A stretch of 39,232 bases of DNA from Beroe ovata. Lineage: Eukaryota; Ctenophora; Nuda; Beroida; Beroidae. A program made the position numbers and the translations under genes. Shown piece after piece: positions 10,513-20,600 of the stretch (the stretch's first letter is position 1; the number at the start of each line of letters is the position of its first letter). The notes under the pieces were generated by a model, which searched no databases, was not told the origin of the DNA, and saw nothing but the letters and a program-made list of their open reading frames with translations. The DNA is taken from positions 3,588 to 42,819 of the forward strand of contig CAMPET010000114.1 in NCBI GenBank assembly GCA_946803715.1. The letters are read 5' to 3'.

Positions 10513-12309
10513 ATGGATACAAAGGCTTATTCACCATTAACCCCAATAAAAGAGAGAAGTGGTGATAGACCCAAAAACCAGGAAACTATTGAAGAGGACC
10601 ATTATGAGCCAGAGCCTGGTTCTAAAACTCTTACATCTTCACAAAAGCTACTAAAATTCCTCAGAACAAGAATAAAATCTTTCCTTTTTAGAATACTTTC
10701 TCTAGTTTCAACTGGGTTAAATGTTTATGCAATATATAAAAAGAATGAACGTGGGCATTATCTCTGGGTTGTTCTCTCCATAATCTTTTTGATAGTCCCT
10801 GTTATTTTTGGGTCTCTCTATTCTATGTGGTGTGATGCTGTTGAGAAAATCAAAGCTTCTGGAAAAAAGATGAATCAATCAAACATGATAGATTCTGTTG
10901 ACAGAGAAAGGGGGATGGCAGGGAAAAACAATCAGCAGTTCATATCAGACACTGTGAGAGATTTTGATGACATGATTGTCACATTAGATGAAGATGAAGA
11001 TGAAGATGAAGAAAAAAACGAAATAGAAGATGTAACACCTCAAAAACACGACAAAAAGAAAAAGAAAGTCTCTGTGACATTTTCTGCTACTGCTACAAAG
11101 AAGCCAAAACTCAGAGGCACATATGTTCAGCCTGGAATTGTTGATCCTAAGAACAATGCTGAAACTGATATTGCATACTCCACAAAGAAATGTGAAAAAC
11201 TGGCATTAATATCTTGGAAAGAATTTTCTCACCACATTTTAGATTATAGCTGGTATACATTACCATTGTACCTTATGTTCCCAAAAGAATACATATTTGT
11301 AATTAATTCATTCATTTTGCAAGAATATCTGACAAAGGCAGTGAATGTAGAGGCCAGGAGTGAAATCCAGAGTTGCGGTATCAAGGAAGTGACTTATGAT
11401 ATGTCCTGGAGACAATTCTGCTACAAGGAGATCATTTCAAAGCAGGTTTCCCTGGTTATCACAGTGTTCCAGTCTCTGCCAATGATATTGATTGATCTTC
11501 TCTATTGGTCTGTGAAGTCTGAGGGTATTGCTAATGAGACCAAGTATTCATTCTTTGATGTGACCAGTTTAGTTGGTGGTCAGTTTAACATTCTCGAATT
11601 GCTCAATTTATTGCTTAACATTGGACACATTTCATACAGACTGGTGTCTCTTATGAACCAAATTAGGAAATTCAACATTTTGAAACAAGATCTTGTATTA
11701 TGTCACCTGATTTTTTTAACTGTTGTGTACTTTCTGCTTCTAGCTTCAAGGGTACTCAGTATTTGTTTGATTGCCTGTCTTAATTGGAGCAGTTTTATTA
11801 TGACACTATCAATCTTGGTAGTTCAATTTTTAACTTCTAACCTTATCTCTTGGAACCTTTATCAAAACGAAAACAAAATAACCGTTTTTATTTCAAACTT
11901 ACTCATGATTTTGTTGTATGCTCCACCTAAATATCACAACAGGATTTCCATGGGAGCTTACCATTCAATTGTGTTGATTGAAATGTTGCTGTTTTTCGGG
12001 TTTGGTAGATACCAGTTGGTAGCTGACCCCAAAATAGCTACCCACATTTTCTTGGTTGGCCAGGAAGTGCCGGTTGATTGTTTTTATTATGGGTATCTAT
12101 GTTCATTTTTACTGCTTGTTATTGGTGTAACTCTGAACTCTCGCTGGCTATCAAATATCTTGTTCAAGACACTTACACTAACAAGGGAGATAATTGAGGA
12201 TAACCTCGAGGAAATCAATAAGAAACATAACACAATTTATGATATTATCCCGGAAAGTTATGGTCAGGAAACTGAACTTACTTTGCAGAGAACAATTCAT
12301 CTCTTCTAA
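10513..12309 (+). CDS. XK-related (XKR) family membrane protein, intronless
   Basis: This is a single uninterrupted 598-codon ORF. Two hydrophobic segments lie near residues 57-75 and 84-105. A hydrophilic stretch follows, with an Asp/Glu run at about 159-170 and a Lys run at about 181-185. The rest carries several further membrane segments. The core EIISKQVSLVITVFQSLPMI, the segment FNILELLNLLLNIGHISYRL and the later SRVLSICLIACLNWSS fit the XK/XKR pattern, in which a charged 'F-E/Q-x-x-P' helix is followed by multiple membrane spans. XKR proteins are plasma-membrane scramblases or scramblase partners, some activated by caspase cleavage; activity here is inference. It is longer than typical XKR proteins because of the acidic/basic insert. 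Being intronless among intron-rich neighbours suggests a retrocopy. The first in-frame ATG was taken as start. An AATAAA lies at 12580-12585. Confidence 0.75.
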   Translation: MDTKAYSPLTPIKERSGDRPKNQETIEEDHYEPEPGSKTLTSSQKLLKFLRTRIKSFLFRILSLVSTGLNVYAIYKKNERGHYLWVVLSIIFLIVPVIFGSLYSMWCDAVEKIKASGKKMNQSNMIDSVDRERGMAGKNNQQFISDTVRDFDDMIVTLDEDEDEDEEKNEIEDVTPQKHDKKKKKVSVTFSATATKKPKLRGTYVQPGIVDPKNNAETDIAYSTKKCEKLALISWKEFSHHILDYSWYTLPLYLMFPKEYIFVINSFILQEYLTKAVNVEARSEIQSCGIKEVTYDMSWRQFCYKEIISKQVSLVITVFQSLPMILIDLLYWSVKSEGIANETKYSFFDVTSLVGGQFNILELLNLLLNIGHISYRLVSLMNQIRKFNILKQDLVLCHLIFLTVVYFLLLASRVLSICLIACLNWSSFIMTLSILVVQFLTSNLISWNLYQNENKITVFISNLLMILLYAPPKYHNRISMGAYHSIVLIEMLLFFGFGRYQLVADPKIATHIFLVGQEVPVDCFYYGYLCSFLLLVIGVTLNSRWLSNILFKTLTLTREIIEDNLEEINKKHNTIYDIIPESYGQETELTLQRTIHLF

Positions 12310-12579
12310 GAACATTTCACCCGATTTCATTTTCTGTACTTAATAATCAAAGTGATTTTGTACGGCAAGATAGTTTAATATGTTTTAAGGTGATTTTTAT
12401 CAACGATTTATTTTAATTTATGAAGATTCTGGTAAAATGTATTATTGGCAAACGATTTCTGAGAAAATTTTGTATAAACCAATTTGGTAATGAATGTATC
12501 TGTCTTATTTTAACCCGCCAAAGCTCACAGATCTATCAGCATTCATTTGACACCACACGATTCACATGAATCGCTTCTA

Positions 12580-12585
12580 AATAAA
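12580..12585 (+). terminator. Candidate polyadenylation signal AATAAA for XK-related gene
   Basis: An AATAAA hexamer lies 271 bases after the XK-related stop codon and about 78 bases before the next gene's first recognised exon. Use is inferred from position only. Confidence 0.35.
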
Positions 12586-12662
12586 CTATCGATTTAACAG
12601 TTTAGATCCAGGAGTTCAACTCCATAATATCTCCTATCCTCCCTAACTGATGTCATTTACAG

Positions 12663-14028
12663 GATGATTGATGAAGAGAGGCAGGATATGCCTCCACCCA
12701 GGCCCACGTCATTGTCCATCAGTTCCAATACTGGTTAGTATCCTGATACTTGTTATCTGTTAGTTGGTACCAACATTATCACCATCGACAACATGTCATT
12801 AATACACTCAGTTTTTTCTATAAGAAACTCTCTATAAGAAACTGAGCCTAGGATTTCCGAAAATTTAAGAAACTAAGCCTAGAATCCTGAAAAAATTAAG
12901 AAACTCCGTTGAACTATAATTAAGAAACTAAGAAACTTTGAGCCTAAAATTCTCAAATTTGTGTACAGAATCCTAGTACAACAGCATTAGAAACTCAGAC
13001 GACCAAAATTTCACGTCAATCCGATGATCGGTTCCCGAGTTAGTGGCCGCCATAACCCCTTATCGACCCAAAACATGTCAGTTTGAATGAGCATTTGAGG
13101 ATAGCTCCCAAACGGATCGACCGATTGACTTGAAANAGTTTCATCAAAATGTGACGACCAGTTTTCGAGTAATCGTTGTACCAAAATACCATGCAAATCG
13201 CCGAAATAACGCCTTAATTTTGGTACACTTTAGTTTTAGCTCCTTATGACAGCTGGGCAATTTCAGTACTTTTGCGTAGCGCGCCCTGCAAATGTTGAGT
13301 TTCACGCGCGCACATCGATCTTCAGTTCTACACAATATAGGTTCCATGCGTACGTGTTTCTCTTTCAATTATCTGCTAATTTTACTCATTACTCACTTGA
13401 TTACAGATAAGATTCAGGATTTATCATCAACTCAGGGTCGATGATTTTGCGCTAATTCTCTTACGTTCTCTCAGGACGAAGCCATAGAAAAGCAAGAAAG
13501 GGAGCGTGAGAATTACAAGAAAGTCTTATCTGACTTGTCACAAGAACGCGAAAAATCAGGTAAACAACGTTAAAATCAGCTACACACCTCTAAAAATGCT
13601 CTCTGTGCAATCATTTCTCTACAGTTAATGATACTGATATTTGATTGACGACTTTCCCTTTGAACAGTGGTACAAAATCGAGGTGACTTTGGTATCTTTG
13701 AATTTATACCATGTGAGCTAAATGTGGTGATGAATGAAGTCTGAGCAATAAGCTTGTCGTGCTCAGTTTATCATTTAATTGCACTTTTCACTGCATCATG
13801 TGCTCTCACCTAATTTTGTCATGGTAAACCACTTTCTCTTACCCTTATCCATCACATCATGACCAATTTTTCCCAGCATCGGACCCAAATCTTGCTCTGG
13901 GGAGCTGTGATGAGGAGTGGGCGTGTCCTCTCTGCTCCTTCTCCAACACTCTCGACTCTTCGTCTTGTGGTGGCTGCGGGAACACTCCCACAGATATTGC
14001 TAACTGTGTCATTCTGCGGAATTACTGA
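12663..14028 (+). CDS. Small coiled-coil protein with C-terminal RanBP2/NZF zinc finger
   Basis: Exon-like segments are 12663-12733 (ATG at 12664; MIDEERQDMPPPRPTSL), 13475-13559 (helical DEAIEKQERERENYKKVLSD) and 13877-14028 (TGA). The last two join in phase. The final exon contains EEWACPLCSFSNTL followed by SCGGCGN, that is W-x-C-x2-C-x10-C-x2-C with the usual Asn. This matches the RanBP2-type/NPL4 zinc finger, a module that often binds ubiquitin; the usual Thr-Phe after the second Cys is Ser-Phe here. The 12663 exon ends in phase 1 while the 13475 exon needs phase 0, so a further small exon is missing or the first segment belongs elsewhere. A candidate at about 13406-13435 lacks a clean donor. 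A short coil followed by a C-terminal NZF recalls TAB2/3 or RBCK1/SHARPIN-type proteins, but identity is not established. Confidence 0.6.
12810..12975. repeat. Degenerate tandem repeat in intron
   Basis: Several imperfect units containing 'AAGAAACT(A/G)AGCCTA(G)AAT' follow one another. This is an AT-rich minisatellite in the intron after the exon ending at 12733. Copy borders are blurred. Confidence 0.6.
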
Positions 14029-14627
14029 GGTGGGAAGTAATTACGGAATTTTACTACATGATGAGTAATGAGATGAGGTTAGAAGACAGACTGTGAAAAT
14101 GAAGAAGCTGGAGAAATGTGAAGCAAGTTATTGTTTGAAAGCGTTGAAAATGACAAAGGTACTCAGAAACTGACATTGATTAGGTCAAGCTCCAGAATAG
14201 CCTCATTGTTGTTCCATACTGGATAAAGTTTCAATTTGATACCACTGATTTTTTACAGTTCCGATCGATTAGCGATTGGTCATGATAATTTGTAATTGAT
14301 ATTGATCTGGTACCTGAATTACGTTCGAACCTGACGATTTTGTGACGTAAGAGTAAGTTTCGAGGTAACTGTGTAATTTGATGTCAGCTTGAACTTTGAT
14401 TGAATTTACGGACATTTGATATGGTTTACATTTCGCCTTTTCGGTCTTATACAAGTTTGTGGTTTGTCAACACGCACCCGTTCTTCAATGGCACGTTTTA
14501 TTCAAATATATGTATTGCAGCATTCTAACACATTTCCCGTAGCATGTAATAAGAGGCGGAGATTTTACCTGGAAGATTTTATCCCCGTCCCTATCCTCCC
14601 CCTAAAGGCATCTTAATCACGGCAGAA

Positions 14628-17600
14628 ATGTCCAAATGTCTGTATTTCGAATCACATCTCAAGTACCAGATCAAGACCACTGATATAACTCTAACGAGGA
14701 AAAACAAGAAAACTCCCTGGGGTGTCAATGTGTCGAACATCATTGCCAAGGTAACCACTCGTCGAGTATATGTTACCATGGTAACATGAACCATATCATA
14801 TTATATGTTATCATGGTAACATGAACAATCGATATGTTACCATGGTAACATGAATCATTGCGCATGAACTACACTGGGATTGTACTGATATACTCTACAG
14901 TTGTACGATGGATTGGAACTGTTTGTTGCTACTGTACAGAGTCTGGAAGAGAAGGGAATAGCTAGGAAAATGGGACTAAAGGAAAGAGATCAGATTCTCA
15001 AGGTACGAAATATCTCCCAATCTTTGCCAATAACTGGCTGTTGTATACCAGCACTGCTGGTCATCCTGCTGCCCCTGTAGGATGACCGCTACCAGTAGGT
15101 CTGCTGGTCTGATAATTGGTTGCTATGTTAAGCAACTGTTGGTTGCTATGGTAATCACCCAGGTTAATGGCTCGTGTGTGAGGGGCTGGCAGAGCGAAGA
15201 CTTACACGCAGAGTTCACAACCAATCTCACGGTGACAGTTACTGTGATTTGCATCGAGGACAGAGCGGTGACAGACCTCTTCCTACTCACAAACAGAGAG
15301 AGCGATCTCAACTTTCTGTGGGCTCTCAGGAAACTCGTCAAACTCAGGTTTTCACTTTGCTTCTTCGCGTGACTCACGCGTTGCAAAACTCACGTGTTGG
15401 CATGACTACGCGGTACTTCGGTCTAGTCATTGACTACTGCATTACACTGATCTATTATCCACAGTATCGGAAACATTGACTTCTCCGTCAACGGTTTGGA
15501 TTTGAGTGCGATAACGACGACACTCAATGAGCTCATTGTGACTAACTGTTCTCTGAAGTGCATCACCCAAATTCATGGCATAGGTTTGTGAGAAAATTAC
15601 CTTACTTTCGAATTTCCATGATTGGAACTATCTTTCAGTTTCATATTATACCCATTGGGTATAGTATGAAAGATAGTTCTATTGCCCAAAGATTAAAAAG
15701 GATTTTCCTTTTCAGGGCGACTTGTGGCATTGAAACGTCTGATTCTAACACACAACTCTCTGGTCAAGTTAGACGAAGCTACCATGCTGAAGCTGAAAGA
15801 GTTGACTGACTTACAGGTACGATCATTCATTTTGATTCATGGATTATAGATATCGAGAGCTTGAGGACAGAGTATTGTTGGTACAAGCTATATTGACAAC
15901 AGGATATATTAGCATAACTGTGCACATTCTGCAATGAGCCATAGAATGTCTTCTACAACGAGTTGTACAAGATATTGCATAATTAGTCATCAAATAAGAA
16001 AATCAAGTATCTCCATATCAGTAATCGCAATTTACAATCCGACCTTATTCAAATTACAAACATTTTGCATAACGCCTTGATAACTTATATCGAGAGGCGA
16101 CCATATTGCGTTGATCCTAAATACTCAATAGTCAATACTTACAGAGTCGAATGAACACAGTTTTCAACTTTTAGAGAGGTCAGAGGTAGAATTTTATAGC
16201 GCAGAGGTAGAATTTTATAGCGCAAAGGTAGAATTTAATAGGCAGTTCTATGAAAGAGACAGCAATCCCGCATTCAATCATCTGATTCAGTATTGTTGCT
16301 GTTGATGTAGAGAGTTGCTTCTCCACTCCCCTCCTCCACCACGATATTGTTGCTACTCCTCACTACAACCTCCTCCTCCTTCCCCTCACCGGTTTGAAGT
16401 ACAGGGGTTTCCGGCCTACTCCGAGCTGCCGGGTAGGGAATCTTCACCAGGAAGTGAGATACTGCTTGCTCCGTCACCTCAATCTCGGGCTTGGTCCACG
16501 TGACTATCTGCCGGAGCCAGTTGGAAAACTTTGCCATTCTGAAGCAGTACAGCACGGGGTTTAGAGCGGCGTTGAGAGCGACAAACACGATTTTGGAGAT
16601 GGGAAAAGCGTGCCAGTGCATGAACCACTTGCTAAAGATGGGACCAGGATATTCGTAGACCTGGTCGTCCACTGTGAACACTGTGAGCACCATGAAGAAA
16701 GGAAGATTGAGCGTTAGGAAGATGAGCGTGAAGAGAGCCACGGTTACTGACGCCTGGTGTATCTTCTCCGTGGAGGTCCTCGAGCCACATCTTGCGGTAT
16801 CACGCATTTTGAAAAGTGTGATCACAAAACTGATAAAGATTATGAGGGAGGGGCCAAAAATCTGAACATTGTACATGTGGTTATCGATCTGGTTGTACAT
16901 TTTCTCAGCGGACGTGTAAGGGTTGGTCAAGATGATTTTGAGAGCATAACTGTAGTCGGTAAGGTAGACGAAAGTGATGTTGTAGCAAGTGATACCCACG
17001 ATGGAACTGGTTGCCATGACAGCGGTGTATGGTATGAGAGACAACAACACTGCCTTCTTCCTTATTCTGTAGAATGGGAATGTGATTGCGATAGTCCGTG
17101 TCACACTCAACAACATGACGAGATAGATTGAGAACCGTTGCAGGAACTCGAATGTTATGACCCACACTGCACAGAACGCCTGATTGTCGAAGAGCAGAGC
17201 GTCACGTTTCCCGCTCACCATGGAAACCATGACGGGTGTCTGGAACACGCACGTGCAAAAATCCACTGCTGAAACCACTGTATAAAGGCGCTCGGCCAGA
17301 CTCTTCTTCCGGGGTATCTTCGTGAAGTAGATAAATGCCAGGATATTGAGGATGGTACCGGTGATGAGGCAGAATGCCAGCGTAATGCCACATGCCATGT
17401 CGAGGCTGGATGACGCGACAATGGGCGTCTTGATGGAGTGAACGTGGGCGGACTTGTTGCTCATACCTATGTTAGGGGTTGTTATGGGTTGTTATGGTAA
17501 CCGCTCAAGTTGTTATCGGGTTGTTATGGTAACCGCTCGATGCTGTGAACGTCCTTACAGCAGTATTGAATGTATGGGCAAATGCTAGAGTAGGGATAAT

Positions 17601-20600
17601 GATTATGGTTGGTTAATTACAAGCTCATTGCAAGTGAGCATGTCTTTGTGTGCTATGACATGTAAGCGTAGGTATGGGTTGTCTCATGTAAACTAATCAT
17701 ATTCAGAATTCATGAATCATGCAGAATTCAGGGGAAGTTCAAATAGTCAACCTCCATTATTACAGAGTAGCTTATTTCGGCCTGGTCTCTCAGGAAAACA
17801 GAAAAATATTGAGAACAGCTTTGGAAAAGTGGGATATTGATTGGATATTGAGCCAATTCTAAAACCTAAACGTCCACAATTCGGTTGTGTTTAAAGATAA
17901 TACGCATTGATTAATGATAACCAACATGGAGGTTTGGCATTATGCGCCAATTAGGCGCTGGATTTCGAGACTTTCATAAGAATCATTGGATAGATTGATG
18001 TCAAGTGAAATTGGAATTGATTTCGCTAGTCCAATATGATATAACCGGTTTATCATGATACTCGTTATATGACGCAAGCAACTGATCAAATGCAATTGAT
18101 CACAAAACGCACGACGACTCACGACTCGCTCACACATGATATGAAAAACATGCGCATTAATAAAAACCTGTCAACGAATAATTTTAATCAAGGAGAATGT
18201 CAACACACGACATTTCACGAGGAAGTATTATAGTACATGCCGACCATACCATCGCGTCAGGCTTCAACAATCGTGAGGCTACTACTATTGTAAAACTCAT
18301 ATCCAAACTGGACGTGGTCCTATTCTTTCTCTCTCTCTCGCTCGCGTCACACGTGACAAGGTCTTACAATGAACACATGTCGCAGAGAGACGCATCACGT
18401 GTCGCATACATCTGAAATCTAGTTCCGAGCACATCAAGCCTGGTCAACCAGCAGAGACATATTTAATGGGTTGGGTTAATGCATTGCGCGCGTAACCTAA
18501 CAAATAGCCCGTCGTGGCTGCCTTGCGTTAATATGGCGCCCTCACTGCAGTATGCTGCCATTATACGACCACCTCTATTTCAAGCGGGGAAGAAATTTAC
18601 ATCCAATGATTAAACTATACAGAGAACTTCTGTAAAAGTGCACATATTTTGCTAATCTATTAAAAGCTAATACTTAGTTGGTAATGGTATCCGTATTATA
18701 CATGCGGTGAACAATAGAGTGAACGAATAGATATTGTGCTCCTTTTACCCACATCCCCGGTCAATGATCATAATGAGGGATTTACCACTCAGCTTTTCCG
18801 AGGAATGGCTCTTCTGTAAATATCTGGGAGGATCAATACGAAAACACAGGAATGGCTGTAATTGTGACATGCCAACCTCTGATACTCGCGGGCAACTGAT
18901 CTTATCTTAGAGTTAAAGTGCAAGGTATAGTTTCGATAAAACAATATCTAAGTAGTCCGTAAGTAGTCCGTAATAGCATCTACTTAGCTCGTCCTTAAGA
19001 TAGCAGTTACAACTAAGCGACTACACTGCTCAATATCGAATCTAACGGAATAACGGGTGAAGAAAATGGGGCTCGAATTATCATAAGAAAGAGCCTACCT
19101 CGATAATTGTTGGTATTGGAGTTGCGCATGATGTGGATTCAGCCATAGCCAAGGACTTGTATTATATCAAAGTCGGGAATAACAAACATATGTCAGGCCT
19201 TGTATACTGGCTTGTTAGGATAAACTAACGAAGGAAGAATTTTGTTTGAGCTTCTCATTTATGTTGCCGCAAAATTGGAATATTATAAAACCGGGCTTTT
19301 TTCATCAAGAATTCTGAGAAATGAAATGTCATAATATGCGAAAAGTCAAAGTTCATAATGTGCGAAGTTTGCCAGCAATCTGGTGACGTTGAAGGTTGGA
19401 CAGTTCTATAAGTACCTATAATCATTCTCCTAGTAATCAACGTAACACATGAAAATAGAATATACACATCAAATACTCGGGGACAATCAGATAAATATTC
19501 TATGTTGGTCACTGGAGAACGATAACAAACTCTATAATTTGAAGTTGTTATATTTGTTACGTAAACACAGTGACCAAATTCAACCTCATCGACCAGGGTG
19601 GACCATGTCTTGTGATTGATAATATTGCCGCGGCCCGTGTCCCTAAACAGAGAAATAACGGGGGGAGAGGGGGAGGGGAGACAACGTGTGCACTGTGCAT
19701 GCAAATGATCAAAAATGGATCCCGATGGTCTGTCATTGGATTTTGTAAAGTGCACACACACAACATGTTCATGATACCTGCTCTGTGTCAATAATTGCCT
19801 TTCCGCACGTACCGCGATAACCGAATTCTTTGCAATGTCTGAAAACCAGGACACATACATATATTTCTATTTTTAGTGATTTCTGACGGTCACAGGAATT
19901 TATAATGTTCCTCAAATTTACATCGACTCCTGTGCCTAGGTCACTGTGGCGCCAAAACATGATCGTCCGATGGAATAGTACAGGCGTGAGATCGAACAAC
20001 TGATTGTTCACTGTTCAGTCCTTCTCACCAGACGTAATGAACGAAAAAGTAGGATTGACGAACTATAATAATATAGCTCTAGTATTGGATTTAATTAATT
20101 TAATTGGAGAAGATTGTGATAGATTACTGAGGGAGCAGTAAATGTAATGTATAGTGCTGTTATATGGGAAGGTTAGCACACTGAACTGACAGCGAATTAC
20201 TCGGTCTATTAAACAGGCGATCCTACGACTGAGCCTGAGCAGCTGTCATCGATTTGTTCATCATTCCTTGGCTTAATAGCGCTATTTATAGTGAGGTCCA
20301 TCATATTGAATGTGATTGGATGATAAGATGAGCAATAATCTAAGTGAAGCATAATTCTCAATTCTCAATAGAGCCGGAATGGAGGTCAAATTCAACTGGG
20401 AAGCACAAACAAAGCAATTGAAATCGAATGAGCATTTACATAGCTATTACATATGAGCTCTCGGCATTTACAAACTGCTACACTGCATTGAAACTCACTC
20501 ACACCACATACCCACTTCTATTATTACATGATTTCCAATTTCATGATTTTCAACCCGGCCTCTGATTTCAGTTGGGCTACAACCAGCTCACAACATTCCC

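Noticed and set aside
19255-19860. 201-codon - strand ORF inside the PDZ-LRR intron
   Set aside because: There is no domain-like pattern, many His, Tyr and Cys residues are scattered, and no splice or promoter context is seen. Overlapping ORFs on both strands suggest a chance open frame.
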